In this document: piece by piece, positions 39,301 through 50,025 of the stretch
How positions within the stretch are numbered: position 1 is the first letter of the stretch
Layout of the letters: each line of letters starts with the position of its first letter
Assembly: GCF_030253575.1 (NCBI RefSeq)
Contig: NC_080569.1
Location: 14,937,501 to 15,001,500, forward strand
Reading direction: 5' to 3'
Length of the DNA stretch: 64,000 bases
Source of the DNA: Rhododendron vialii
Lineage: Eukaryota > Streptophyta > Magnoliopsida > Ericales > Ericaceae
Translations under genes and position numbers: made by a program
The notes under the pieces: generated by a model
The model's input: only the letters and a program-made list of their open reading frames with translations
What the model was told of the DNA's origin: nothing
Databases searched by the model: none

Positions 39301-39849
39301 TTGTGTCGTATTTTTGTACTTGTAACTATGTCTGGAAAAGCTTCCTGTGGGTTCAGTGGAGGCAGCATCCGTACGACCACTTGGTTCAGCTTGACTTCCT
39401 TTTGTGGTTAGGGCAGGGGGGAAGAGGAATACATGGAGAGTGCAACCGCTCGTTCTGAGTGAAAGATGGCATAAAAGAGCGTAGAGGTCTTTATCAAGTG
39501 GTGTTCTAGTTGGCTACACCAATGGGAATTCTGAGGTCTCCCGAATCAACAGGGAACCATTTCAGCCAGCACCAAAGAGTATGGTAGAAGCTTGATCGCT
39601 TGTTCCTCTCGCTCTTTCTTCGGTGCTACCTTTACCTTCCTGGCGCTCCTTAGGTAAGAACATGTGTTATTACGAAGACTCTTAATGTGTGTTGGTTGAA
39701 ATTATGAAAATGGTGATGTTATCTTGTTATGGTTCCTTGTGTTTTCTTTAAATTCGTCATTATTTGTAGCTGTAAGTTGTCTGAATTATACCCCATCCCT
39801 TATTACTAACGTGTGTTGTGCCTCATTTGTTGTCCAAAAATTGGAAGAA

Positions 39850-40149
39850 ATGGTTTCACCTTGGAAGGGTTATAGTCCTAGGAAGAGGGGAGGAAGCTCA
39901 AGTGCTCCGAACCAACTTGCCCCGGCATATCCAAACATGAAACTTGACGTATCTGTGCCTCTGTGGCTGGTTCGGTATTTGTAGGACAATCCCAGGAAAC
40001 TCGACGTGTTTGTGGACTTTCCAAATGACTACACGAGGATGAAGTTCATTCAATCTGGGCATGTGGCTGCTATGATAATGGCACAAGCGAAACCAAATCC
40101 TTACGGCATTCCCCCTCCTCTCGACCCATTCCCACCTGACTTCTATTAA
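39850..40149 (+). pseudogene. Unassigned coding-like scrap
   Basis: From ATG 39850 the frame reads MVSPWKGYSPRKRGGSSSAP and continues to NMKLDVSVPLWLVRYL, then a TAG stop. The same frame stays open after that stop, reading DNPRKLDVFVDFPNDYTRMK and ending near PLDPFPPDFY with a TAA at 40147-40149. The composition looks protein-coding (Pro-rich, few rare codons). I do not recognise the family and see no neighbouring exon or domain. It may be a relic of a transposon-related or host gene. Confidence 0.3.
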
Positions 40150-40784
40150 TTATGCACATGATATTTGTATGGTGACAATGTAGTGCGATTGTAGGCTATG
40201 CTTTAAGACTTCTGTTTTTCATGGGATTTGATGTATGCAGGGCCTTCTGCATCAATGCCTCTCTCTGGTGCATAGCTTCTCTAGTTTAAAGTTGACTTTT
40301 TGCTATTGCGAGGCCAACTAAGCAAAGGATGTTTTGGCCAAACACGCAGCGCTACAGCAGAATGGTTTTGTGGTATATAGTTTGCCCCCCCCCCCTAACT
40401 CTTTGACTCATATTTTGTTGTATGATAGTTGTAACATCGCTGCTGGTTTGAATTTCTTTCCATTTCTCTTAATCTATTACTTCCCTTAGCCAAACAAGTG
40501 TTTTTAGTGGGATTACCCGAGAACGAATTACCAAAAATCTTGGACTTGAGATTAGATTATGAATCTCTAAGGACTGTGTATCCACCATTTGAAATGCACA
40601 AAATGCCATTTTCCTACTCTACAGTTCCACTCACCTATCAGCATTCAACGCGTTACACTATGCAGACTTGCTGTAATCGAGGTTTTTATGTGTAGCTCCT
40701 GTTTTGGACCCCCTCGTCCCGTGCACTCCTGAAAAAAACGGAAATGCACTGTTAAGAATTTCTGGAATATTTTCTCAAAATTGA

Positions 40785-41005
40785 CCCTATAAAAGTGTCT
40801 AAACCACTAAAACCAAATTATAGGAAAATGCACCATAAAACCCTATGAAAGTGCCTAAACATAAACCCTAGGGTACCCTATGAAAGTGCCTAAACATAAA
40901 CCCTATGAAAATGTTTAAACCACTAAAACCCTATAATAGAAAAGTGCACCCTAAAATCCTATGAAAGTGCCTAAACCCTTTCATAGGGTTTAGTGAATTT
41001 TAATA
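40785..41005. repeat. Telomere-like AAACCCTA-rich repeats
   Basis: Irregular units of about 25-50 bases built on CCTATGAAAGTGCCTAAAC and ATAAACCCTA. They end in a palindrome (CTAAACCCTTTCATAGGGTTTAG, around 40972-40994). The AAACCCTA core equals the complement of plant telomere repeat TTTAGGG, but the array is not a regular telomere tract. Confidence 0.6.
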
Positions 41006-41288
41006 GTATTTGAAAGGTAAAAGGGTAATTTTATCATGAGGTTGTACTTGGCCTTCTATATCACTTCCTTCACCATGGACCCCGACATATAATTCTGCTA
41101 TCCTGACTTTTTGTCATATAACATCACATTTTTAGAATTAATACCTAATGAAATGGGTCAATTTGCAGAATAGTGATAGCTCTAATACCAAAAGGGTTAA
41201 GTTCAAAATCTTAATACTCACATTTGAAAACCGACTTGCAAGGATCAGTGGTCAAAAGCTTGTATTCGCATGATCAAGCTCTCACTAA

Positions 41289-41650
41289 CCTGTTCGGCTA
41301 AATAAGCCAACTAGCTTATTTTTTTGTCCTTATTCAAATTTTTTTCGTATTTGTTAGTTTTTCGTCAATTTTTTTTGAGATTATTGCATCGTCATGACAA
41401 GAAGAATCTAAAAAGTAAAAAATTACGATCGAAATCTAATTTTTTGAATAAAGACAAAAATAAGCCAATGAGCCAATTTTTTCGTCTCATTAAAAAAATG
41501 GATTTCGATCATAATTTTTTACTTTTTAGATTCCTCTCGTCATGACGATGCAATAATCTCCAAAAAATTGACGAAAAACTAACAAATACGAAAAAAAATT
41601 GAATAAGGACAAAAAAATAAGCCAGTTCGGCTAAATAAGCCGAACGGGGT
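41289..41650. mobile_element. Near-perfect fold-back element
   Basis: Two arms of about 180 bases are near-exact reverse complements. The left begins CCTGTTCGGCTAAATAAGCC and the right ends GGCTAAATAAGCCGAACGGG. The arms include TTTCGTATTTGTTAGTTTTT, GCATCGTCATGACAAGA and AAAATTACGATCGAAATC. The arms are so alike that the insertion is probably young. There is no coding sequence. The target duplication is uncertain. Confidence 0.8.
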
Positions 41651-41870
41651 TATCTCAGAACAAATTGCACATTTTAAATCTTAGAAAACGCCAAACACAG
41701 ATCCGTAGAAGTAGAAAAAAGAGAAATGAACAGCTCAACTGAACAAAACAAAGACAGAACAGAACAGCATGCACAGAAGTGATGCAAACCACACTAACCA
41801 GGCGAAGATTGTGTAAATACAAGGCCATAGCCAAGGGAAAAGAGACCATAAGTAGCAGAAATAACAACTT

Positions 41871-42089
41871 CTAGGGTATGGACGACGTTGTTGGCATTGA
41901 AGATGAGGCAGGAGGTTCCCTTTGGAGCTCCTTGACAACAGCAGCCAATGCCTCAGGATTTAGGCCCATATCACACAGGGCAATGAGGACAGAGAGGGTG
42001 TGACGATCAAGTCCAGTGTCAAGAATGTTCGACATGTGAAATGCTAGGTCTAGAGATTCTAGGGCAGTGCGTGCAGCCTCTGGATCCAT
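41871..42089 (-). CDS. GIP1: Mitotic-spindle organizing protein 1 / GCP3-interacting protein (MOZART1)
   Basis: A single uninterrupted coding exon of 72 residues, the normal family length (about 70-75). The protein binds the N terminus of GCP3 in the gamma-tubulin ring complex. It is needed for microtubule nucleation, spindle assembly and nuclear-envelope shape. The conserved core is intact: EAARTALESLDLAFHMSNIL, then DTGLDRHTLSVLIALCD and GLNPEALAAVVKELQRE. A short Ser/Pro/Thr-rich tail ends it. The start is the first Met of MDPEAARTA, matching the family N terminus. Upstream on the minus strand an acceptor-like TTTTTCAG at about 42164-42171 suggests a 5'-UTR intron, whose first exon I did not find. 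It is the only supported gene between 34.5 and 50.9 kb and lies next to a fold-back MITE (41289-41650) in its 3' flank. Confidence 0.93.
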   Translation of the reverse strand: MDPEAARTALESLDLAFHMSNILDTGLDRHTLSVLIALCDMGLNPEALAAVVKELQREPPASSSMPTTSSIP

Positions 42090-42527
42090 GAGAAAAGACT
42101 TTAACAGTTGATTTCCGTCTGGAAGAAAAAGGTGTTCTAGTTTGGCACAACCTCACAATAAGAAACCTGAAAAATTAAAAATAAGAGAGGTCAAATCCAA
42201 CATGCTGTATTATATGAAATTATAGGGAAGACAAAGCATGCAAGCATTATGGATCTTCACAGAAACACACAAAAGAAAGCTTTTATGGTCATTGGACACA
42301 ACCATTGTATGACAAATTACTGCAGAAGCAATGAAAAATGAAACATATTTGCCTATGAGCTCGTTGTAGTTAACAGAATACAATATTGCAATGCACCAAG
42401 ACTCTTGTAGTAACTCAGACAAAAAGTTCAACCACCATTGAATATTCACATAGATGGTGCCAAACTTGCACAATGGGCGTAGCGAAGAAAAATATTAAGG
42501 AAATTGCTAAAAGTTTCTTGCAGCTGG

Positions 42528-42605
42528 GCAAGTGGAGTGGTAGCCTAGTGGTAAGTATCATATACTCCCATGCATTTGACAGGGGTTCAAGCCTTACTAA
42601 CAACA
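42528..42605 (+). repeat. tRNA-like sequence, SINE-type
   Basis: An A-box-like TAGCCTAGTGGTAAGT and a B-box-like GGGGTTCAAGCC stand about 50 bases apart, the order of a polymerase III promoter. It does not fold into a normal tRNA, so a SINE head or pseudo-tRNA is more likely. Confidence 0.4.
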
Positions 42606-43305
42606 ATACTGACTTTCATCAAGGAAAAAAGAAGTTTCATGCTGCCAAAATTTCCAGTAGTTGAAGGGCTTTCGAGTAACTTTTTGGGAGGCATATGCCT
42701 TAAGAGAGTGTTGTATCTGCCGTTGTTTTCGTTATAAAATACAAGGAATATATGTATAAAGAAAGAGAATAACAGAATTAATGAAAAGGGCAATAACAGG
42801 GAAAATGAGAAAAAGTTACATGAAGGAAAATTCACCCATTAAAAGAAAAATTACATGCTCAACTGAAAAGGGAAATTTGAGAGAAATTTTGATAAGGAAA
42901 GCGCATAAACATATGACAATGAATCCTAAATTTCTAATAAAGCTTCTATACAAACACCAGAGCTTGTCCTACATTGTTCAATTATAACTCCAATCTAATA
43001 TAAGATCCTGGACAACCCCTCCATAAATTGACAATTGCCTTTGAGTATGATGGTTTACAACAAGGAACATACATTCTCATTTCTCAATATCATCAACCAA
43101 GTATGTTCTCCTTGCAAGATGTTTTCCATTAACTCCTAAAACTCCACATTCTTCATGTTTGCATATAAGACAGATCAGATAGAACAGGTATGATGAGAAA
43201 GACTAGAAACTACTCCTGGCAGAAAAATGGCACTACAGAGGATGTGATCCTAGATTCCTAGACAGCGAAGTCCTTTTCCTTGGAGATAAAACTTCTCCCT
43301 AATTC

Positions 43306-43537
43306 TACTTTGTGGTTTCTCCCACATTTATTTCCCTAAAAAGCCTTCCTTGCCTTGGGATGACTCCCAAGGGGTTTTCTACGTTTGGAACAGGCACAGT
43401 GAATCTCCATAAGTTTACTTTGAGGTTTCTCCCACATTTATTTTCCTTGGTTTGGACTATCAGCTTTCCCCTCCTAACCGGCCTGCCGCAGTTTGATCCC
43501 CAAGGGGTTTCCTATGTGTGGAACAAGTAAAGCGAAT
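43306..43537. repeat. Imperfect tandem repeat of about 110-130 bases
   Basis: TACTTTG(T/A)GGTTTCTCCCAC opens both copies (43306 and 43416). Both share CCAAGGGGTTT(T/C)CTA(C/T)GT and TGGAACA(G/A)G. The second copy carries extra sequence in the middle. Confidence 0.65.
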
Positions 43538-43670
43538 TTTTTTCTGGCCGACCTAGATTTTCCCAAAATAAGCGGGATATGACAGAATAGATTATACTTG
43601 AACGAATAAAGTGCGGTAAGTCGGTAACCATTAAAATCCTTATTAGGAGGCCCACTGCACCCATGACCCA

Positions 43671-45953
43671 TGTCACGCCCTCGTTTTTTTTTTAAAAAAC
43701 AAAAACAAAAACAATGCAAGTTTCATAAATAACGTCTCCACATTATCCGTACATAATTACCCAAAAGATTTCCCTTATATGTTCCATAAACTGTCATAGT
43801 TACAAAGGGTACATAGCCGGCACCATGGCCTCAGGCACTATAACCAAACGAAAGAGTGAATTAAGTTATGAGTTTTACAATCATACTAAGGCTGCAAGGG
43901 CCAATAAAATTAAAGTTTGTTCCCAAAAGATGATGATCGAGTAATTCCTCATGCAAGCTTTCAAAATAATTGCTTCATGTCAGGCATGCAAAGCACCCAC
44001 ATCAATGCCTTTGATTTGCACCTGAAAAATGAAGGGTTGAGCATTCACTTGCCCAATAGGAAAATCTCCAATAACCCTACATGCATATGAGATGGTGCAT
44101 ACGAAGGCAATTTAATAAACTCAACGATGAATGATATTGCTTAGAAAAAAGAGTGTGTCCGACCTCTTCATTTAATCTACCTCATAACCCACTCACACAC
44201 AAACACACACTTCCTCCTCACTATCTGCCTCAAGCTACTTTGTCATTTTAAGAAAAACATAGTCTTCACACCCTTACAACGAAAGTATCATTATCTCATA
44301 TAAATAATAGTTATGAACTTATGAACGTCTCTAGTAATATCCATTGATTCGTGTCCGAATAGCCATAGATTGAGGCACCGAGTGCTTTATTGTTTCCTCA
44401 AAATTTCCAAGGTCTGACCAAAAAAAAAAAGGTTCACTGGTTCCCATTTCGATTTCTCATTTTAACCAATATTAGGGTCATCACGGCCTCTCCCGAGTCT
44501 TTTCCCATTTCAACATACGTCTGACACATGCGTGATCCCAACCACACGATATTAACTATAATGGATTCGACAAACAAACAATAACGAGGATAACGGCCAA
44601 TCCCGTCCACTTATTCACATCACCATAATAAACTCAACAACTATCATACATCAATACCACAAATGCCCGCAAAAGCATAAAAGTCCTCATATTCGCAGCT
44701 ACCGTATCATCGATTAGACTATAACATCACCGCGTATCATAAATGCATAACAAAGCTTCACCTCATGAATACATATAAAAACAAGTTGACTAATTCCCTT
44801 AGTAACAAACAATACGACCATAAATCCCAAAGTTAACAATCTACTACAGTGATTAGAGTAGGAATAAGAAACTAGATTCTTATTAGAAGCCCGATGTAAA
44901 TTCGATTTAATTTCCCAAGTCTTATCCCATTCCAAGACAGTAAAGACTCTGAGTGTCCCTAGAGTATTGTTCGTATGGGTTTCGCAGTGTAGAGGATTAA
45001 GTTAGAGGTGTCAAGAACGCATTAAAAAGGATCGGAGGTGGTTCGGAACGAACAAAGGGCAAAGGAACAATCAAAAACTGCCCAGAAAAAGGTCAGGTAT
45101 CGATACCCTATACTTGGGTATTGATACTCCAAGTCCAAAATTCCAGATTCAATACTGGTATCGATACCCTTCATCATGGTATCGATACCACGAGCACAAA
45201 CAACGTTTCCTGCAGCTTTTTGATAGGTTTCGGACCAATCAACAGGACGAACGATCATCTACTCAACTGAGGTTAACTACAGCTCTTACACGTTCCTTCA
45301 TCACTAAACTTCGCCACCAAAACCCCTCTATCACATCACAAACTCAACACATCAGAGTGTACCAAAATCACATCTAGGTTTCGGCCCTTATTCATGGAAC
45401 GAGAATTTAAAGAAGGATTAAACGTAAACATCAACACATAGATATATAGAGGGAGAGGAGAAATCCCTACCGAAAGGGTTTGAGCAAAACCCCCGAAAGA
45501 TTAATCAAGCCCTAGCCTCCAAAACTTCAAAATCAACCGAAATACGCATCCTCCAAGCGAAACCCACGAAATTCAAGGCTTGAACCCCGTGCGGAAGACG
45601 AATTGGAGGTTGGTTTGTGTAGGTTTTGATTGGTTTTGGTGGATTTTTGGTTGAGAGAGTGAGAGAGAGAGAATTTCGGGAGAGAGTAGAGAGATAGCCG
45701 AATGAGAGAGTGAGAAAAGGGGTGTGCTGTGTCGAGGGAAGAGAGAGTGAGAAATGGGAAGATAATTTCCTGCATACACACACTCACACACATATGCACA
45801 CACATCACTTATTATTGCACAAATGCCCCACATCATCGCACTCCTCACATTTAACCCCAAAATCAATAATCACGACACCTCTCACATTTAATCCATATTC
45901 TAATCATTTTTACAAAACGCCGAATTTTTTTAAAAAAAATAAGGGCCTCTACA
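43671..45953. mobile_element. Solo LTR, 2.28 kb, likely Ty3/gypsy
   Basis: It starts TGTCACGCCC and ends GGGCCTCTACA, so both ends have TG..CA. It is flanked by the exact 5-base duplication ACCCA at 43666-43670 and 45954-45958. No gag or pol sequence lies inside, so it is a solo LTR left by recombination. Its length fits long-LTR gypsy lineages. The minus strand has a CT-rich leader-like stretch (45655-45760), suggesting minus as transcription sense, but that is not certain. It contains a cluster of TATCGATA palindromes. Confidence 0.8.
45096..45189. repeat. Cluster of GGTATCGATACC palindromes
   Basis: The exact 12-base palindrome GGTATCGATACC occurs at 45096-45107, 45157-45168 and 45178-45189. 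A degenerate form, GGTATTGATACT, is at 45117. All lie within the solo LTR. Confidence 0.85.
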
Positions 45954-46828
45954 ACCCACCTCGTAAGGAAATGAAAGAATAAAAATTATGTACTCAAATA
46001 ACCCATATAGAGCTGCAAACGAGCCACTAGCCAAGCAAGCAATAAAAAGTGTTCAAGCTCAACTTGATGAAAACAGGTGCTCTTTGAGCTTAGAGAATAT
46101 AGGTTAGCTCAGCTAATCTGGTGCTTGAGGAAATCGAGCTCAAGTTGATATAACTCATTTATGTTATGAGCCTATGGCTCAAGCTTGAGCTAGGTGAAAT
46201 GTAAGAATACGATTAAGCCTAGTCTAACAAACTACAGCAACAAACTTCAATTTTTTCCGATGTCGGTGGCTCGAATAGACTAGTTATAGACATTCCAACT
46301 TCAAGCCCAATTGCCATAGGGTCATTGTGATTTCAAAAAAATTGATTTGGTATAATCTACGTAGCCTGATTTCATTGATTTCGAACGATTGATACGAAAG
46401 AAAATGGCTCATGCATAATGGTTTTCGAAGTGTCCACCCATTGCGCTGAAACCATAGATACATGGATATGGAGCCGCACGTATATATACCTAAAACGATA
46501 AATACACGTTTGGAGAGGAAGAGAGTACCAAATTCGTGCCCTAATCGACAAGGACTTCAGCCGATCGAATCCTAACTGCGTGCAACACACAAAGAGAGAG
46601 AAGCCTTAACTTTGTACCTCAGAGAGAGAGAGAGAGAGAGAGAATTTAGTGACCTACGTTCTTTGATATGAGAAACGGAGAAGAAGAGAAATGTGAAACT
46701 GGAACACGAAGCCGACAAATGTGTAAAAATTTGGATAAAAACTTGATTTGTTATTGTGGATTCTAATGGGTAAACTCAAACCCAAGCACTAATTTAAGTA
46801 AAAATTTCATTAATGGCAATATTGTAAG

Positions 46829-47569
46829 AGCATCTGCAATGGTAATAATCAAATCAATAACCAAAATATGTCACTTCAGTATTCGATTATCCATTTAGCT
46901 CATAATCAAACTTAACAATCTCTACATCCACATTGGTTATTTTTGCATCTCTAAGAGCATCTCCACCCCTTATTCCAATCTTGACTCAAACTCAAATTTG
47001 AGTAAAAATTACCCAAAACCCTCCTCACTCCTTACCCAAACTTATACCAAATTTGATTTTTACTCAAATTTGGTTAAAACTCAAACCATTACTCAAATTT
47101 TTTAAGGCAAATTTCACAACTTTAAATTTGCAACTTTGCCATTAATGAAGTTTTTACTCAAATGTGTGCAGATTTTGTGCTTGAGTTTGAATTTACCTAT
47201 TGGAGCACACAATACCAAATAAAGTTTTTACTCATATTTTTATTCAAATTTGAGTAACGAGTGGAGATGCCCTAACCAAAAAAACCCCACAATATACAAT
47301 GCACATTTGTCCAATCGCAAACGAGTTCCAATCATGCACCCTACCATACCAAATTATTCGTCTCGATGAGACGATTCCAATATTGGGTGTTTTTGAGTTA
47401 TTGAGTTTTGGTTATTGGTAAAAGTTGTTAAGTTTAGTTATAAAATGAGTGAAATTTGGTTATTTGCTAAAATACTTGTAATTTTGTTTATTACAACGTT
47501 GGGTGTTTTTTGAGCATTGTTGTTAAATTTGTTTGTTCACACCATTTGCTTATTATGATGGGGATGCTC
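46829..47569. mobile_element. Outer MITE of a nest, TAA target duplication
   Basis: The ends GAGCATCTGCAATGG and (complement) GAGCATCCCCATCAT are inverted repeats. TAA flanks both sides (46826-46828, 47570-47572). It is interrupted by the inner MITE. TAA duplication and the ends suggest the PIF/Harbinger (Tourist) type. Confidence 0.7.
46955..47272. mobile_element. Inner MITE inserted in the outer MITE
   Basis: 318 bases with ends GAGCATCTCCAC and (complement) GGGCATCTCCAC. TAA lies on both sides (46952-46954, 47273-47275). The arms are rich in ACTCAAATTTGAGTAAAA. Confidence 0.75.
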
Positions 47570-47572
47570 TAA

Positions 47573-47776
47573 GGCTAATGATTTTGCTACTCATCTATTT
47601 GTTAATGTCACTCCCATTTTTGTTTTTATTAGGTGAATTTACTAAAACACCCTTACACTTTATGATGCTAGCTTTTTCTCACTTTTCAAATGCAATGGTG
47701 TTTTAGTAAATTTACCCTAATAAAAACAAAAAGGAGAGTGGCATTAAAAAATAGGGAAGTAGCAAAATCATTAGCC
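47573..47776. mobile_element. Palindromic MITE, GGCTAATGATTTTGCTAC ends
   Basis: The left end GGCTAATGATTTTGCTACTC is mirrored by GTAGCAAAATCATTAGCC. The inner arms GTGAATTTACTAAAACACC and GGTGTTTTAGTAAATTTACC are also near-complements. About 204 bases. It sits directly between the outer MITE and a half copy of the inner family. Confidence 0.75.
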
Positions 47777-47778
47777 TA

Positions 47779-47946
47779 TTGTAAATTAAAGGTGTGAAAT
47801 TTGCCTTTAAAATTTTGAGTAAGGGTTTGAGTCTAACCATATTTGAGTAAAGGTATAGGTATGGGTAAGGAGTGGAGGAGGATTTTTGGTGATTTTTACT
47901 CAAATTTGAGTTTAAGTTAAGATTTGAGTAAGGAGTGGAGATGCTC
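47779..47946. mobile_element. Half copy of the inner MITE family
   Basis: Its complement begins GAGCATCTCCACTCCTTACT and follows the left arm of the 46955 element closely for about 165 bases. TAA follows its end (47947-47949). The other half is missing or was replaced by the 47573 element. Confidence 0.65.
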
Positions 47947-47974
47947 TAAAGAAAGAAAAACGTGTTTCATTTTA

Positions 47975-48122
47975 AATTGGAAAAATAATTTTGGCACTCA
48001 ATTTTTTCATGATGGCACTCCAAAATTTTTCTTTTAGTATATCTTGCTATATATAATGTTTACACTAAAAGATAAATTTTGGAGTGTCCTAATCAAAAAT
48101 TGGAGTGCCAAAATCATTTGCT
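47975..48122. mobile_element. Palindromic MITE ('TTTTGGCACTC' family)
   Basis: Left arm ATAATTTTGGCACTCAATTT is mirrored by AATTGGAGTGCCAAAATCAT. A second pair, GGCACTCCAAAATTT / AAATTTTGGAGTGTCC, lies inside. Non-coding, about 145 bases. Confidence 0.7.
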
Positions 48123-49057
48123 TTTAAATTGCGAGCGGAGAACGTAGGTCACGAAATGGGTAACGCTAAAGAAACCGATGGGAGCCACCGACCACGGCTA
48201 CAGACGGCACGCGGAGCTCACTTCGGACCCCGTACAGATGATCCGAGTCGTTCAAAAAAATTAAAAAAAATTTAGAGTGGGCCTACAAGAGCTCAGTTCC
48301 ATCCGATGTGTGTAGGTGCTTGATCCAATCATCCCATGAAGGTGAACCCCAAGTACATATACTTTTGTTCAGTACTGTTAGGAAAAAACTGAACCCAAGT
48401 ATCTACTCTCATTACAACTAGTGGAACTCCAACTTCCCTCCTTGCCGGACCTTCCTCCCACCCACCACACCACCAATGGCCTACAAAAATAGATAAAGAT
48501 CTCGGTTATCTTGTGTGATCTTTCACTTTTAATCTCGCATTCAAAACCGTGGTCTATCAAGGTGTAACTAAAAGTCCATATCTTTTAACCACGGGACAAA
48601 AATTGTGATTAAAACTCATTAAAACCATGACTATAAAAGTAAAAATTATGATTAAAAATAACAAAACCGTGACCTTTAACAGCTTAATATCTCAGTTTTA
48701 TTATAAAACCAAGGTTAATAGTAGCATTTTCCATTTTTTTCTCTTAATGGGTTTTGAATCCAAGTCTCTTGAGTTTTGCATAGAAACTTCAACCAACTAC
48801 ACCACTCACTTTTTAATATATAATGGAAATATTTAATTTAATATATAACATATGCGTCTAACATTAAAATATATTTTAAACGTTATTTTGAACCTTTAAA
48901 TATTAAAATCAGCAATTTTGATAAACATGAAAGTTGTAGCCCTTTGTGTTATTGTTCAAACCCAATTTGAATTCTGTCAATCAGAGTTACAAGCAAAGAG
49001 TTATACTCGAAATACATTTGGCGTTGAAATGCAACCTTCATACATTTTGCTACAAAA

Positions 49058-49713
49058 GGTACCCATTTGACGACGAAATATATTTTCATCGCCAAAAGTG
49101 CCCCATTTGGCGACGAAATATTATTTGTAGAAAGGTTGAGAGTGAGAGAGACGAACGAGAACGGAGGACAGAATATTAGAAGTCAATTGTGACATTTATT
49201 TAGGGGTATCGCGCGGAGTTGATTAAGGGCTAAGCGGTTTTCAACTTTTCATATATAAGAGTTTTCATTTCAGTCCAAATAAAAAAATGTGATGTATTCT
49301 CTATTTACGATCTCAGTTTCTAGATGACTGAGATTAAAAGTTCTTTTTATCTCGATTTTTTCCGAAACGAGATATATTCTTTCATATATAATCTCAGTTT
49401 TTCGAAAATGAGATCTATTCTTTAAGTTACAATCTCACTTTTAGATTACTAAGATTAAAAAAACTTTCCATCTCGATTTTTTCCGAAACGAGATATATTC
49501 TTTTATATATAATCTCAGTTTTTTGAAAATGAGATCTATTCTTTAAGTTACAGTCTCACTTTTTATAAAACTGAGATTAAAATTTTTTTTCATCTCAGTT
49601 TTTTCGTATAACTGAGATTAAAATTGTAGTCCATTACATTTTATTACGCTATTACAAAAAGTGAGATCTTCTTATTTTTTGAACCGTGATCTTTATACCA
49701 TTTTGTAGTAGTG
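49058..49713. mobile_element. CACTA (En/Spm) transposon, one end
   Basis: The right terminus reads TTTTGTAGTAGTG (complement CACTACTACAAAA), the standard CACTA end. Before it lie two subterminal repeat units of 121 bases (starting 49349 and 49470) with ATCTCGATTTTTTCCGAAAC and AATGAGATCTATTCTTTAAG. Further left are CGACGAAATAT...CGCC units (49060-49122), also typical of such elements. No matching left terminus was found. It is non-autonomous or truncated, with no transposase seen. Confidence 0.65.
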
Positions 49714-50025
49714 TTTGCACAAATATCAAAAATTATCATCCAAAGGGAGTAAAATTTACAGTGTTCATTAGCATTTTTACCTATTAGTTGGTGTACTTGC
49801 TCTAAGGTTCCCAGAAGGTGATTATTACACACATTTTACTTACACACATGACACATCATGGCATTTTGAAAAGCTACAAATAAAAACACTTCTGGCATAA
49901 TTCCTCAGACCAATACATTACGCATATGGACAATAAATTTTACCACTTCCTCAAGGAATGATATGACTAAAAATAATTATTCTTGCTACTTTTACTTTTA
50001 CTTTATTTTACTTGGAGACACCATA

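Larger units (their letters stand above)
34458..41870. other. Intergenic repeat-rich region
   Basis: AT-rich. It contains two related fold-back elements (34610-34925, 41289-41650), a TTTTGGCACTC-type MITE end near 36050, a 104-base tandem duplication, a short CACTAATCAATAA repeat array (35565-35672) and telomere-like repeats near 40.8-41.0 kb. A coding-like scrap lies at 39850-40149. I find no supported gene. Confidence 0.5.

Noticed and set aside
42528-42605. tRNA gene
   Set aside because: No acceptor-stem pairing is visible and box spacing is long; SINE or pseudo-tRNA is more likely.
45505-45866. Overlapping minus-strand frames rich in SLSLS, possible signal peptides
   Set aside because: They translate CT/GT microsatellite sequence inside the solo LTR.
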